NCBI RefSeq assembly: GCF_000194605.1
Contig: NC_015321.1
Coordinates: forward strand, 186,001 to 250,000
Source of the DNA: Fluviicola taffensis DSM 16823
Lineage (GTDB): Bacteria > Bacteroidota > Bacteroidia > Flavobacteriales_D > Crocinitomicaceae
Direction: 5' to 3'
Length of the DNA stretch: 64,000 nucleotides
Part shown: piece after piece, positions 24,246 through 35,025 of the stretch
Numbering within the stretch: position 1 is the stretch's first letter
How the letters are laid out: each line of letters starts with the position of its first letter
The notes under the pieces: generated by a model
Database searches by the model: none
Told to the model about the DNA's origin: nothing
Seen by the model: only the letters and a program-made list of their open reading frames with translations
Program-made: the position numbers and the translations under genes

Positions 24246-25853
24246 TTATTCTGGATTATCCATTTTATTTTCTCGTTCTTGTTCTTGATCGATTTTACTA
24301 TTACGTTTACCGTATGTAAAATAAATCAAGAAGCCTACAAACATCCAAATTCCAGCAACAGTTAGTGTTGTTAAGTCTAATGCTACAATCATAAATGTAC
24401 ACACTAAAATTCCTAAAATAGGAACCAGTGGAACCAAAGGTGTTTTAAAGGGACGTTCCAAATTTGGGAATTTTTTACGCATGACAATAATACCTGCACA
24501 AACGATAACGAACGCGAATAAGGTTCCGAATGATGTTAAATCACCAGCGACACTTCCTGGGACAAACGCAGCAAATAACCCTACCAATACAAACAAAATA
24601 ATATTTGATTTATAGGGTGTTTTAAATTTCGGGTGCAAATCAGAAAACACTTTAGGAATCAATCCATCTTTAGACATCGAATAAAACACACGAGATTGTC
24701 CCATCAACATCACTAAAATTACAGAAGAGAATCCTGCTAAAATTGCAATTGTGATACTTGTTGCCAACCAACCGTATCCAGGCATATATGTATTAACTGC
24801 ATAAGCAACGGAAGCTTCTTTACCTGCTTTTTCATACTCTTCCCATGGAGCAACACCTGTAAGTACGTGAGCAAAAAGAATATAGAGAATTGTACAAATC
24901 ACTAAGGATCCCAAAATTCCGATCGGCATATCCCGTTTCGGGTTTTTTGCTTCCTGAGCAGCCGTAGAAACGGCATCAAATCCAATAAATGCAAAGAATA
25001 CAATTGCAGCACCACCAACAATACCTCCCCAACCATGTTGGAAAATACCTTCATGATTTTCAACTCCTTCAGGAATTAAATAAGGTGTATGATTAGCTGG
25101 ATTAATAAATTGCCACCCTAAAAATATGAATACCAATACAATAGCAACTTTTAAGAAAACCATGATTCCATTAATAAATGCAGATTCTTGAGTTCCTTTA
25201 ATTAATAATAAAGTCACTAAGAATAAAATAGCCAATGCAGGAGCATTCAAATAACCTGAAGTAGTCTGAACTAAACCTTTAACTTCAGGAGCTAATTTAG
25301 CTAACTCACCATCTGAAAGAATCACAACTCCATTCTTCGCTGTCATCGCCAATTCTTTGGTTAATAGTGTAATATTTTCAGTTCCGATTAACTTGTTTAC
25401 ATGTTCGAATGGCGAATGACACCATTCATAGGGTATGGCTCCTCCGAGCAAATTATTGAGATATTCGCTCCAGGCTATCGAAACTGTTGCAGCACCCAAT
25501 GCATATTCCATCAAAAGTGCCCAACCAATAATCCATGCTACAATTTCACCTAATGTTGCATACGAATAAGTATAAGCGCTACCAGCAATTGGAATAGTAG
25601 AAGCAAATTCCGCATAACACAGACCTGCAAAAGCACAACCAATTGCCGCTAAAGCAAAAGATAAAGTTACTCCTGACCCCGCAGCTTCACCAGCAGCAGC
25701 AGCAGTTCTTACAAATAATCCAGCCCCGATAATTGCTCCAATTCCTAATGCAATCAAGGACCACACTCCCAGCGTTTTCTTTAATCCGCCTTCGTTTGCA
25801 GCCGCATCTTTTAATAATAATGAAATCGATTTCTTTTTGAAAATATTAGACAT
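24246..25853 (-). CDS. APC family permease, cationic amino-acid transporter (CAT)-like
   Basis: The 535-residue membrane protein has around twelve to fourteen hydrophobic segments. LGVWSLIALGIGAIIGAGLF near residue 25 is the usual CAT/YfnA opening, followed by SFALAAIGCAFAGLCYAEFA and IGFDAVSTAAQEAKNPKRDM. A ~45-residue hydrophilic insert with the residues PYEWCHSPFEHVNKLIG sits between segments three and four. Proteins of this type import basic or branched amino acids. It is terminated by the hairpin at 24191-24227. No clear promoter motif is visible in the 182-base divergent gap with the AarF-like gene. Confidence 0.88.
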   Translation of the reverse strand: MSNIFKKKSISLLLKDAAANEGGLKKTLGVWSLIALGIGAIIGAGLFVRTAAAAGEAAGSGVTLSFALAAIGCAFAGLCYAEFASTIPIAGSAYTYSYATLGEIVAWIIGWALLMEYALGAATVSIAWSEYLNNLLGGAIPYEWCHSPFEHVNKLIGTENITLLTKELAMTAKNGVVILSDGELAKLAPEVKGLVQTTSGYLNAPALAILFLVTLLLIKGTQESAFINGIMVFLKVAIVLVFIFLGWQFINPANHTPYLIPEGVENHEGIFQHGWGGIVGGAAIVFFAFIGFDAVSTAAQEAKNPKRDMPIGILGSLVICTILYILFAHVLTGVAPWEEYEKAGKEASVAYAVNTYMPGYGWLATSITIAILAGFSSVILVMLMGQSRVFYSMSKDGLIPKVFSDLHPKFKTPYKSNIILFVLVGLFAAFVPGSVAGDLTSFGTLFAFVIVCAGIIVMRKKFPNLERPFKTPLVPLVPILGILVCTFMIVALDLTTLTVAGIWMFVGFLIYFTYGKRNSKIDQEQERENKMDNPE

Positions 25854-26008
25854 AAGCTATACTAGTTAATTCTTTGTGCTGTGAGTAATAAAACAGCCGT
25901 TAATTTGTTTTCAAGTCGTTAAAGATAGAAAAAATGTGAATGAATGCTAAAATCTGCCTATTTGTTCTCATTTTAATGCATCATTCATTAGATTACTAAA
26001 CTTTAAGT

Positions 26009-26016
26009 TACATTTG
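26009..26016 (+). promoter_or_regulatory. Candidate -7 promoter element for the AarF-ABC operon
   Basis: TACATTTG matches TAnnTTTG, 19 bases before the ATG at 26036. Confidence 0.5.
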
Positions 26017-26035
26017 ATAGATATAACCTTCTAGT

Positions 26036-27721
26036 ATGTGGATTTTTCGTTTTAGCTCCAATCTTAAGAACTTTTTTCGTTTACTATCTATTATCCGAAT
26101 TATTCTCGGGCATTATATATCTAACTGGCTCACTACTGGTCCGCTCAGATTTATTTTTGATCCTAGAGGTAAAAATAGAAAAACACGCTCTGAAAGACTT
26201 CGCCTGATTATCGAAGATTTAGGTCCAACGTTTATCAAATTTGGACAAATCGTTGCTGATAGACCCGATATCGCCTCCGAAGGTTTAAGAACGGAATTGA
26301 AAAAATTGCAATCTTCGGCGCGACCAATGCCTGACGATATTGCAATCCAAATCATTGAAAACGAAATTGGAGCTTCGATTGATACCGTTTTTTCTGAATT
26401 TAACGAGAAACACATCGCTTCAGCATCTATTGGGCAAGTTTATACTGCAACTCTGATTACTGGTGAAAAAGTTGTATTGAAAGTACAACGCCCCAATATT
26501 CGAAATAAAATAAGACTAGATATTAAGCTTTTACAAATTTTCGCGCGAAAAATTCAAGCTCAATATCCTGAAATAAGCAACTTCAATTTGATCACTTTCA
26601 TTGAGGATTTTGGTGAAATCATGCTGAAAGAGTTGGATTTCATGAATGAACTTTCAAACATGATGCGCTTTACAAACATGTTTAAAGACGATGACCGCGT
26701 TTATGTACCTAAGGTTTACAGCAAGTATTCAACTTCGAAGCTCTTAATCATGGAATATATTGTTGGAGAAGCTCCCGACAATCTAGCCAACTTGGTTACA
26801 AAAGGATATGACCCTAAAATAATTGCTGAAAACGGCGTAAATATTATCCTGACAATGATTTTGAAACATGGTTTTTTCCATGCAGATCCACATGCTGGTA
26901 ATATGTTTATTCGCGGCAATAACCAATTGGTTTTAATCGATTTTGGGATGTGCGCCAGTTTAAAGCCCAAACAAATTGATGGTTTAATCGATTTCCTCAT
27001 TGGGTTTTCCGATAAGAATCCCCACAAAATTGCCAAGGCATTGTTGAAATTAACAGAAGTTGAAAACTTACGTGAATTGGAAAGCTTGGAATTTGAGATT
27101 CGAGAATTAAATCAAAAATACGCTTTCTACACCTACGATGATGTAGACATTTCTGGCTTGTTTACTGACACATTCAAATTATTGATGAAATATGGTATTT
27201 CGATTCCTAGCAGTTTGTACATGCTTTTGAAAACCTTGGTAACAATCCAAAAGGTAGCAGAATCTCTTCAAGTGAAGCTGGACTTAATTGGAATGGTGAA
27301 GCCTTATGCGAAAGATAAAATCAAAGAACGATTTGGCTGGAAAAGTATCAAATCTAAATTGGTCAGTTCGGCAGAAGATTACTTGTATCTCGTTGAATCT
27401 CTTCCAAAGGATATTAAAACAATCGTCACTAATTTCAAAGAAGGCGGACTTCAGCACAATATTAAACTTGGCGAAACAGGAAATACAATCGGTAATACAG
27501 AAATTAGAAGGCATATTTACCGTTTCGGTTCAATCATGTTATTGGGTATGTTATTGATTTGTGCCACACTATTGAAAATTTTCAATGTCAAAACGGTTAT
27601 CTATAAAAATGGAAAGCCAATTATGCAAGAAGCATTTGGAAATTTCCCAGATGTATTCTTTGTAACAACAGTTGTGATTTCCGTTTTCGTAGTTCTTAGA
27701 TTGATGTTTAGGGCAAAATAA
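26036..27721 (+). CDS. AarF/ABC1/UbiB family atypical kinase
   Basis: The 561-residue protein is an ABC1/UbiB family protein: LGPTFIKFGQIVADRPD contains the KxGQ motif (about residue 68), ASASIGQVYTATL the alanine-rich loop replacing the P-loop, VVLKVQRP the ATP lysine, ELDFMNE, HGFFHADPHAGNMFI the catalytic loop, and LIDFGMCA the metal-binding DFG. Two membrane helices end the protein (about 500-555). UbiB homologues support ubiquinone synthesis or lipid handling; this organism makes menaquinone (menA, menC here), so a quinone-linked or lipid role is inferred. It precedes an ABC ATPase by three bases, an unusual neighbour. Confidence 0.92.
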   Translation: MWIFRFSSNLKNFFRLLSIIRIILGHYISNWLTTGPLRFIFDPRGKNRKTRSERLRLIIEDLGPTFIKFGQIVADRPDIASEGLRTELKKLQSSARPMPDDIAIQIIENEIGASIDTVFSEFNEKHIASASIGQVYTATLITGEKVVLKVQRPNIRNKIRLDIKLLQIFARKIQAQYPEISNFNLITFIEDFGEIMLKELDFMNELSNMMRFTNMFKDDDRVYVPKVYSKYSTSKLLIMEYIVGEAPDNLANLVTKGYDPKIIAENGVNIILTMILKHGFFHADPHAGNMFIRGNNQLVLIDFGMCASLKPKQIDGLIDFLIGFSDKNPHKIAKALLKLTEVENLRELESLEFEIRELNQKYAFYTYDDVDISGLFTDTFKLLMKYGISIPSSLYMLLKTLVTIQKVAESLQVKLDLIGMVKPYAKDKIKERFGWKSIKSKLVSSAEDYLYLVESLPKDIKTIVTNFKEGGLQHNIKLGETGNTIGNTEIRRHIYRFGSIMLLGMLLICATLLKIFNVKTVIYKNGKPIMQEAFGNFPDVFFVTTVVISVFVVLRLMFRAK

Positions 27722-27724
27722 ACC

Positions 27725-28894
27725 ATGAATAAATTTCAAATCAAAATTGATCAATGCCGAAATCACTTGCTAAATCAAGATATTGATTTGGGGTTTCGAA
27801 AATTGGTTGACTGTGTTTTAGATACTCAGCAGCTAAATCTTTATTCTCAAGTTATTGAGATTGTAAGCTGGCAAGATGAAAATCCAACTGAAACAGAAGG
27901 ATATCTCAATAAGCTACACCAATTAATTGTTCAATTAGAAAGAATTCAAATCCCTGATAAAGGCTTTGGAGGAACACTTATTTCTACTAGCAATCTCGAA
28001 AAGAAATATGCAAGAAGTTCATTTTCAATCGGCCCAATTGACATTGAATTGAAAGCAGGAGAGATTTGGGGATTAGTTGGTGAGAACGGAAATGGAAAGA
28101 CATCTTTACTACGTGTTTTAGCAAAGGATTTAGCATTTGATTCTGGATCGATTGATTATCAACTCGAAGATTCAACTAATTATAAACTGAGAACACAACT
28201 CGTTTATATTCCGCAAAGAACGCCAAAATGGTACGGATCATTGAAAAGCAATCTGAAATTCACCGCAACTCAATACGGATTATTTAAAGAAGAAAATGAA
28301 CTGACAGTCTTAATGTACATTATTCGATTCGGATTGTGGAAATTTAGAAATCATGCTTGGAGTGAACTTTCTTCGGGATATAAAATGCGTTTTGAGCTAG
28401 CACGAACCTTTTTAAGACGTCCCAAATTACTCTTACTCGATGAACCTTTGGCAAATTTAGATGTCTTGGCTCAGCAATTAGTTTTGGAAGATTTAAAGAA
28501 CATGAGTCAAAGTCTTTCCAACCCTCTGGGAATTGTCCTGAGTTCACAGCAATTGTTCGAAGTAGAAAAAATTGCCGACAAACTGATTTTCCTAAAAAAC
28601 GGAAAACCGATTTATGTGAATCATAACGGAGAAAGTGAATCATCTGAGGAAGAATCTCAAACTATTTTGGAGATGGATTTAGAGATTGAAAAGGAACAGT
28701 TATCAGAACTATTACTTCATCTCTCTTTGGAAAAAATAAATTTCAATGGTGGAGTTTTTATCGCACACTTTAATAAAAAATCGTGTATAAATGAAGTACT
28801 TCAAGTACTTATCAACAATAATATTCAACTGATCTACGTCAGAGATATTTCCAAATCAACAAGACGTTTCTTCATTCAAAAAGCGAACTCATGA
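27725..28894 (+). CDS. ABC transporter ATP-binding protein with N-terminal extension
   Basis: The 389-residue protein has a complete ATPase domain: Walker A GLVGENGNGKTSLL (about residues 116-129), signature LSSGYKMRFELARTFL, Walker B KLLLLDEPLANLD and a downstream switch region. The signature is LSSGYK instead of LSGGQ, as in several ABC-2-type ATPases. It has an ~85-residue N-terminal extension and a ~90-residue C-terminal extension of unknown fold. It lies three bases after the UbiB-like gene and overlaps the next gene by four bases (ATGA), so all three are translated as a unit. The partner permease is probably the next gene. Confidence 0.88.
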   Translation: MNKFQIKIDQCRNHLLNQDIDLGFRKLVDCVLDTQQLNLYSQVIEIVSWQDENPTETEGYLNKLHQLIVQLERIQIPDKGFGGTLISTSNLEKKYARSSFSIGPIDIELKAGEIWGLVGENGNGKTSLLRVLAKDLAFDSGSIDYQLEDSTNYKLRTQLVYIPQRTPKWYGSLKSNLKFTATQYGLFKEENELTVLMYIIRFGLWKFRNHAWSELSSGYKMRFELARTFLRRPKLLLLDEPLANLDVLAQQLVLEDLKNMSQSLSNPLGIVLSSQQLFEVEKIADKLIFLKNGKPIYVNHNGESESSEEESQTILEMDLEIEKEQLSELLLHLSLEKINFNGGVFIAHFNKKSCINEVLQVLINNNIQLIYVRDISKSTRRFFIQKANS

Positions 28895-30675
28895 ACAGAA
28901 TCAAGAAATTTGACTTATTCCTTCTGGAGCGCTTTCCTCTTTTGTGGCATACAAAAATTTGCTATATGCTTCTTTACAGCATTTTCCTTTCTGTTGTCTT
29001 CTATTTCTGGGGATATTTCGAGACGACGCAAGGACGCATAAACTATCAGAATATTGACTATTACTTCACGAGCAGCTTTGCAAACTATTTCCAGGTTATC
29101 TTCTTCATTATCGGAATTACTTTCTGGGCCTTGAGCTATTTCAAGAAGAATGCAATCAAAAATTATTATCCGCTTCAACGATTCTATTTTTCCAAACTAT
29201 TTTTCCAGTTAGTGATTATCTTTTGGAGTTTAAGCTGGCCATACTTTACTTTCAACAGTGGTGTCAAGCAAAAAGTGAAGGAGTTGGTTTCATTGGAAGA
29301 ACTCGTAAAAGAAATCGATACAATCAATCTTGCTCATGCTTTTTTACCTGACGGAAACGACCTCTACGAAATAGAATCTCTCATCCAATTAAAATTTCCA
29401 GATGTTCAGATTTTTGAATTGAATTCTGACGATACAACATGGAACAACTCCAGTAATACCATTTATGAATCTGGAAGTAATTTTAGTAAGCGAATCAGAT
29501 ACTTACCTGAAAACTATCCAAACTCTACCGTTACTGTTGAAAATAGAAAATTTCAATTCCTGAAAACCAAAGAAATTTTTAGTGCAGACGAATGTCATCC
29601 TAATTACATCACTCTGGTTTTAAAACCGTTAAAATATGCGGATTTGACAACAAACGAGTTATCTGATTTGAAAAACTACAGCTCCGAAGTCGTTAGTAAA
29701 TCCTATTTCAAGGTTTCCTCGCACTCTATTTTTGATTCGTATAAATACCGATTCTCTGAACATTATTATTCCGATTATTATTCAACGAATGGAACTCAAA
29801 CATTGGAAATGAATGAACAATTCAACCAATTTTTGGAAAATGCTTCTCAAAAAGACATCTCAAAACTCCTTCACAACTATAAAGGATTCTTAAATAAGCA
29901 TGAAATCAGACATTATTTAGAAGTCGATACTATCCTTGATTATATATTCAAGTATCCAGAATATACTCGATTAGACAATATAGTATCCTCTGAAAACTGG
30001 AGAATGGATAAAGTTTTTAAGCAAAGAAAACGACTTCATTCCTTTGAGGAATATCAAAGAAAACGGCTTTTTCATCCAGAAGATTATCAACCCGCTTTTT
30101 TTATTCAAAAAGCACAACTAGATAGCCTTTATGAAAATGTAAAAATTGCTTATCATGCTCCAATCAATTGGATGACTCTAATAACTTCGATAGCACTTGC
30201 AATCGCCCTTTCTTTTTTGTTTATTTTGTGCTCATTCAGCGAGTTGATTACTTTATTATTAACCATTCCAGTTGGTGGTTTGTTACTCGTCATAAATATT
30301 CTGATTTTAGGATTTTCCAGTTTTGGGACAAATTACAATATAGAACTAAAAGTCAGCTCACAGGTTGTGGTATTCATGTTCCTGATGTACTTACTGCTTA
30401 TCCTGTTCTATTATTCAAAAAAGGTTCATAAACGCATTCTAAACATTACTTTTTACCTCTGTTTTTTTCTGACCATTTTCTTACCGCATGCATTGCTTTG
30501 GATAATCGATAACTTGTTACGGACAGAAGTATTTTCTTCCTGCGGAAATCTGTACACCAAACACACCTTACTTTTCTATTGGCTCACAGATCCGCTATTT
30601 ATAATTTTACTTCCATTAGCTTCTATGCTCTTCTTTATGAAATTGATCAAACCAATTACTTCAAAAGCAGATTAA
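28891..30675 (+). CDS. Large membrane protein, probable ABC permease partner
   Basis: The 594-residue protein starts with three hydrophobic segments (about residues 23-45, 64-84 and 103-125), then has a ~300-residue hydrophilic domain rich in Asn, Tyr and Asp, and ends with about six segments (about 430-590). This is the layout of a two-part membrane exporter with an extracellular domain, but I recognise no family motif. The ATGA overlap with the ABC ATPase gene suggests they form a transporter. An alternative is an unrelated polytopic protein under shared control. Confidence 0.55.
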   Translation: MNRIKKFDLFLLERFPLLWHTKICYMLLYSIFLSVVFYFWGYFETTQGRINYQNIDYYFTSSFANYFQVIFFIIGITFWALSYFKKNAIKNYYPLQRFYFSKLFFQLVIIFWSLSWPYFTFNSGVKQKVKELVSLEELVKEIDTINLAHAFLPDGNDLYEIESLIQLKFPDVQIFELNSDDTTWNNSSNTIYESGSNFSKRIRYLPENYPNSTVTVENRKFQFLKTKEIFSADECHPNYITLVLKPLKYADLTTNELSDLKNYSSEVVSKSYFKVSSHSIFDSYKYRFSEHYYSDYYSTNGTQTLEMNEQFNQFLENASQKDISKLLHNYKGFLNKHEIRHYLEVDTILDYIFKYPEYTRLDNIVSSENWRMDKVFKQRKRLHSFEEYQRKRLFHPEDYQPAFFIQKAQLDSLYENVKIAYHAPINWMTLITSIALAIALSFLFILCSFSELITLLLTIPVGGLLLVINILILGFSSFGTNYNIELKVSSQVVVFMFLMYLLLILFYYSKKVHKRILNITFYLCFFLTIFLPHALLWIIDNLLRTEVFSSCGNLYTKHTLLFYWLTDPLFIILLPLASMLFFMKLIKPITSKAD

Positions 30676-30734
30676 AAAGCCTGTTTGTTGGAAAATAGTT
30701 GCTCTTCGTAAGTCTAAAAATTGACTAATTCGAC

Positions 30735-30742
30735 TAAATTTG
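30735..30742 (+). promoter_or_regulatory. Candidate -7 promoter element for alaS
   Basis: TAAATTTG matches TAnnTTTG, 43 bases before the alaS ATG. Confidence 0.5.
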
Positions 30743-30785
30743 TGGACTTTATTATTATTGAACACTAGTTCTCAAGTTAACAGAA

Positions 30786-33401
30786 ATGACAGTACACGAA
30801 ATTCGCAAGCAGTTTTTTGATTTTTTTGCGTCGAAAGGACATCAAATTGTTCCTTCAGCACCAATGGTTGTCAAAAATGACCCAACATTGATGTTTACAA
30901 ACGCCGGAATGAACCAATTCAAGGATTTTTTCTTGGGTAATGCGGTTCCAAAAAACCGTCGTGTCGCCAATTCTCAAAAATGTTTACGCGTTTCTGGAAA
31001 ACACAACGACTTAGAAGAAGTTGGTGTCGACACGTACCATCATACGATGTTCGAAATGCTTGGAAACTGGTCTTTCGGAGATTACTTCAAGGAAGAAGCG
31101 ATTACCTGGGCTTGGGAATTATTGACAGAAGTGTACAAAATTCCGAAAGACCGCTTGTATGTTACTGTTTTTGAAGGTGACGAAAAAGACGGTGTTCCAA
31201 AAGATCAGGAATCGTATGATATCTGGAAAAGATTCATCGCTGAAGACCGTATTATCATGGCTTCCAAAAAGGATAATTTCTGGGAAATGGGCGATACTGG
31301 ACCATGCGGACCATGTACCGAAATCCACGTAGATAATCGTCCTGCTACCGAAAGAGCAAAAGAAGACGGAAAAAAATATGTGAATGAAGATCACCCGCAA
31401 GTGATTGAAATTTGGAACAACGTTTTCATGCAGTTCAATCGCAAAGCCGACGGAAGTTTAGAGCCTTTACCTGCAACTCACGTAGATACAGGAATGGGCT
31501 TGGAACGTTTGGCAATGACCCTTCAAGACAAAACTTCTAATTACGATATCGATTTATTCCAAACCTTGATTCAACACATGGAACAGGTTTCTGGAAAGAA
31601 ATACGGAGAAAACGAAACGACGGATATCGCATTACGTGTCATTGCAGATCACGTACGTGCTATTGCATTCTCTATTGCTGACGGACAATTACCTTCCAAC
31701 ACAGGAGCTGGTTATGTGATTCGTCGTATTTTGAGACGCGCAGTTCGTTACGGTTACCAAACTTTAGGATTAAAAGAACCTTTCCTTTCTGGCTTGTCTG
31801 TTGTTCTTGGAAAAGTAATGGGTGATCCATTCTCAGAATTAATCAAACAAGGTGAATTAGTAGAAAAAGTAATTCGTGAAGAGGAACTTTCTTTTTTTAG
31901 AACTTTAGAACAAGGCTTGAAAAGAATGGACAATTTGATTGCTCAGGCACGAAAAACAAGAGAAACTATTTTGCAAGGTCCAGCAGTTTTTGAATTGTAC
32001 GATACTTTCGGTTTTCCAATCGATTTAACTTCTTTGATTGCACGAGAAAACAAATTATTGGTAGATGAAGACGGTTTTGATACGGAACTTCAAAAACAAA
32101 AAGCACGTTCGCGTGCTGCTACGAGTATTGAAACTGATGATTGGGTAGTTTTGAAAAAAGATTCGGAAGAAGAGTTTGTTGGATATGATCATTTAACTAC
32201 AACGGTAGAAATTGTAAAATACCGTAAAGTGAAACAGAAACAACGTTCTTTTTATCAACTGGTATTCAACTTAACTCCTTTCTATGCAGAAGGTGGTGGA
32301 CAGGTTGGAGATACTGGGACAATTTCAAATGCCAACGAATCATTGACAATTTTTGATACGAAAAAAGAAAACGGATTGATTGTTCACTTAGTAGATGAAT
32401 TGCCAGAAAAAATTGATGGACAATTCACTGCAAGAGTAAATGAAGAATCGCGTCGTTTATCTGCAAGTAATCACTCTGCAACACATTTATTACATCATGC
32501 CCTTAGAACTGTTTTGGGAGCGCATGTTGAGCAAAAAGGATCTTTGGTGAATCCGAATTATTTGCGCTTCGATTTCTCACACTTCTCAAAAGTGACAGAT
32601 GAAGAAATGGCAAAAATAGAAGCAATTGTTATTGATGGAATTCGTCAGAATTTATCATTAGAAGAAAGTCGCAATGTTCCAATTGATGCAGCTCAAGAAA
32701 TGGGTGCAATGGCATTATTTGGCGAAAAATATGGAGATACTGTTCGTGTGATTAAGTTCGGAGATTCGATAGAGCTTTGTGGAGGAACACATGTTCAAAA
32801 TACTGGTCAGATCGGCTTGTTTAAAATTCAATCTGAATCTGCTGTTGCTGCAGGTATTCGTCGTATAGAAGCGATTACCAATGTCGCTGTTGAGGGTTAT
32901 TACGCTGATCAGGAATCGAAATTGAAATCAGTAAATGAGTTATTGAAGAACCCGAAAGATGTTTCAAAAGCCGTAGAGGATTTGATTTCAAAAAACAACC
33001 AGCTTCAGAAGCAGGTGGAGAACTTCAAGAAAGAACATGCGAAATTGGTGAAAGCCGATTTGAAGACAAAAATTATTTCCAAAGGAGATTTTTCTTACCT
33101 CGATGCATTGATTGATTTGAATGCAGGTTCGGTAAAAGATATTTTATTCCAATTGAAAGGTGAAGTTCCAAATCTGTTTGCTGTCATCGGCTCCAAAGAA
33201 GAAGACAAATGTGCCATCAGTGTTCTAGTGGATGAATCATTAGTTTCTTCTAAAGGATGGAATGCAGGGAACCTAGTAAAATCAGTGGCTTCTTTGATAC
33301 AAGGAGGTGGAGGCGGACAAGCTTTCTTCGCTACAGCTGGAGGAAAAAATGCAAACGGATTAAAAGAAGCAATCGAAAAGGTGAAACAAGAAATTGCTTA
33401 A
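30786..33401 (+). CDS. alaS: Alanyl-tRNA synthetase
   Basis: AlaRS charges tRNA-Ala and edits Ser/Gly mischarged tRNA. The 871-residue enzyme opens [19 protein letters not shown] and has the class II motifs [19 protein letters not shown] and [20 protein letters not shown], the editing-domain zinc site [12 protein letters not shown] (about residue 560) with CGGTH (about 660), and a C-terminal DHHA1 domain with [14 protein letters not shown]. It is complete and normal in length. Its stop overlaps the stop of the convergent flippase gene by four bases, with no terminator between. Confidence 0.98.
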   Translation: MTVHEIRKQFFDFFASKGHQIVPSAPMVVKNDPTLMFTNAGMNQFKDFFLGNAVPKNRRVANSQKCLRVSGKHNDLEEVGVDTYHHTMFEMLGNWSFGDYFKEEAITWAWELLTEVYKIPKDRLYVTVFEGDEKDGVPKDQESYDIWKRFIAEDRIIMASKKDNFWEMGDTGPCGPCTEIHVDNRPATERAKEDGKKYVNEDHPQVIEIWNNVFMQFNRKADGSLEPLPATHVDTGMGLERLAMTLQDKTSNYDIDLFQTLIQHMEQVSGKKYGENETTDIALRVIADHVRAIAFSIADGQLPSNTGAGYVIRRILRRAVRYGYQTLGLKEPFLSGLSVVLGKVMGDPFSELIKQGELVEKVIREEELSFFRTLEQGLKRMDNLIAQARKTRETILQGPAVFELYDTFGFPIDLTSLIARENKLLVDEDGFDTELQKQKARSRAATSIETDDWVVLKKDSEEEFVGYDHLTTTVEIVKYRKVKQKQRSFYQLVFNLTPFYAEGGGQVGDTGTISNANESLTIFDTKKENGLIVHLVDELPEKIDGQFTARVNEESRRLSASNHSATHLLHHALRTVLGAHVEQKGSLVNPNYLRFDFSHFSKVTDEEMAKIEAIVIDGIRQNLSLEESRNVPIDAAQEMGAMALFGEKYGDTVRVIKFGDSIELCGGTHVQNTGQIGLFKIQSESAVAAGIRRIEAITNVAVEGYYADQESKLKSVNELLKNPKDVSKAVEDLISKNNQLQKQVENFKKEHAKLVKADLKTKIISKGDFSYLDALIDLNAGSVKDILFQLKGEVPNLFAVIGSKEEDKCAISVLVDESLVSSKGWNAGNLVKSVASLIQGGGGGQAFFATAGGKNANGLKEAIEKVKQEIA

Positions 33402-34960
33402 CCGATTTTAGAACGAATAAACGTCAGTGCTTTCTTCATATAATTGATTGTTTCCTTCTCAAGTGAAAAGACAATTATTGGAACGAAAAACAGGATAATT
33501 ACAAGGGTGGATTCAAACAAACATTGAATCCACTTGTTGTTTATAAGCCCTTGGGTAAAATGTCCTGCAACTAATGTTACAACTCCCAAGCCAATGATGA
33601 TAAACTGATTTTTGGTGAAAGGATGAATTTTGTAGCTTACCCAAATAAAAATCAGTCTACCGAAATTAAAGACCAACAAAGCAATGGAAGTTGAAATTGC
33701 AGCCCCTGCAATTCCCCATTTCGGAATCATTACCAAATTCAAGGAATATACAATACCAATTAGAACAACAGTAAAAATCAATTCAAATTTATACTTCTTG
33801 GAAGTGGTGAAAATAGCGCCGTTTAGCCCGAAATACATATCGACTAGTTTTCCAATCATGATGAAAAGGAATACCCAAATTCCATCCTGATAATCAGGAA
33901 ACTTCGTTTTAAAAAAGGAAAACAAGAAATCAATATTGACCCAAGCTAATATAAACATCGCTAAACCTATCACCAACGAAACAGAACTTACTTTCTGATA
34001 CAAAACCTTCATTTTATCAAATTCACGGTGTTTCCAATAATCAGAAACCAAGGGTGAACTTACCCGAATGATCGATCGATAAGGAACTTGAATAACACTA
34101 CTTAATAAAATGACTGTGGAATAAAGTGCCACTCCTTCCAATCCAATTAACTGGGCAATCATCATTACATCCAATGAATTTACCAAAACTGCACCAAGTG
34201 TGTTCAAATAATAAAAGGAGGAAAATTGAAAGATAATTTTCTTAAATCGTTTGGATATCTGAATCGCAGAAAAAGCCAAATTTAATTCCTTCAATCTATA
34301 CAGATAAACCAAAACAATAATCGTTGGAATCAGGTACAAAAGGCTATGTAGAATCACAAAAGAATCAAAAGAAACCCATCCCGGAATTACCAAGATAAGC
34401 AAGAGAGATGTCATGACCCTCAATCCTATTTCATATGCAAAAACCGCAACAATATTCTTATACAAACTTCTCAGATAAGCTTCTAATACTAGGAAAATTA
34501 CATACGAAATCCCAATGGGTAATGTCCAGTAATAATAGTTATTGAACAAGGGGGAATTTTCAGAATATTCATGTTGAATTTGATTGCGAAAAACCACATA
34601 AAGTATCGTGAAAACTAAAATTCCACATGAAACAACCAACAAAATAAAGGGAAGAAAACCAAAATGTTTCTTTTCTGGATTTTTAAAAAAGGGAAAGAAT
34701 TTCCAAACCGTAAAAATTGCTCCAAAATTTGCCAATTGAGCAAATAGGGTTCCAATTGAAATTATCAAAGTAATTAATCCAATTTGAGTTGGATTAAACA
34801 ATAAAAGAAAAAGGAATACTTTATTCAGATAACCCAAAACAATTCCCAAATAGGAAATAATCATTGTTCTGAAAGCATCTTTTTGTACCAAACCCATTGG
34901 TGCGAAATTAAGGATTATTTTCTCTTTTTTATCAACAGTCACTTTGTTTTCCCGTTTCAC
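33398..34960 (-). CDS. Oligosaccharide flippase (Wzx/MATE-like)
   Basis: The 520-residue protein has about twelve to fourteen hydrophobic segments and the general layout of polysaccharide export flippases, which move lipid-linked oligosaccharide across the inner membrane. [20 protein letters not shown] near residue 30 is a typical first segment of this family. Start at a GTG (34960), with no good ATG before the first segment. It is divergent from the glycan cluster by 65 bases, so it is a natural partner for the glycan built by those genes. The individual substrate is unknown. Confidence 0.85.
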   Translation of the reverse strand: MKRENKVTVDKKEKIILNFAPMGLVQKDAFRTMIISYLGIVLGYLNKVFLFLLLFNPTQIGLITLIISIGTLFAQLANFGAIFTVWKFFPFFKNPEKKHFGFLPFILLVVSCGILVFTILYVVFRNQIQHEYSENSPLFNNYYYWTLPIGISYVIFLVLEAYLRSLYKNIVAVFAYEIGLRVMTSLLLILVIPGWVSFDSFVILHSLLYLIPTIIVLVYLYRLKELNLAFSAIQISKRFKKIIFQFSSFYYLNTLGAVLVNSLDVMMIAQLIGLEGVALYSTVILLSSVIQVPYRSIIRVSSPLVSDYWKHREFDKMKVLYQKVSSVSLVIGLAMFILAWVNIDFLFSFFKTKFPDYQDGIWVFLFIMIGKLVDMYFGLNGAIFTTSKKYKFELIFTVVLIGIVYSLNLVMIPKWGIAGAAISTSIALLVFNFGRLIFIWVSYKIHPFTKNQFIIIGLGVVTLVAGHFTQGLINNKWIQCLFESTLVIILFFVPIIVFSLEKETINYMKKALTFIRSKIG

Positions 34961-34978
34961 AATGTGAATAAAAATGGT

Positions 34979-34986
34979 TATTTTTG
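34979..34986 (+). promoter_or_regulatory. Candidate -7 promoter element for the surface-glycan cluster
   Basis: TATTTTTG matches TAnnTTTG and lies 39 bases before the first gene of the cluster. Confidence 0.45.
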
Positions 34987-35025
34987 AATACTCTTAAAAT
35001 AACTTCAAATAAGGAATAAAGTATC

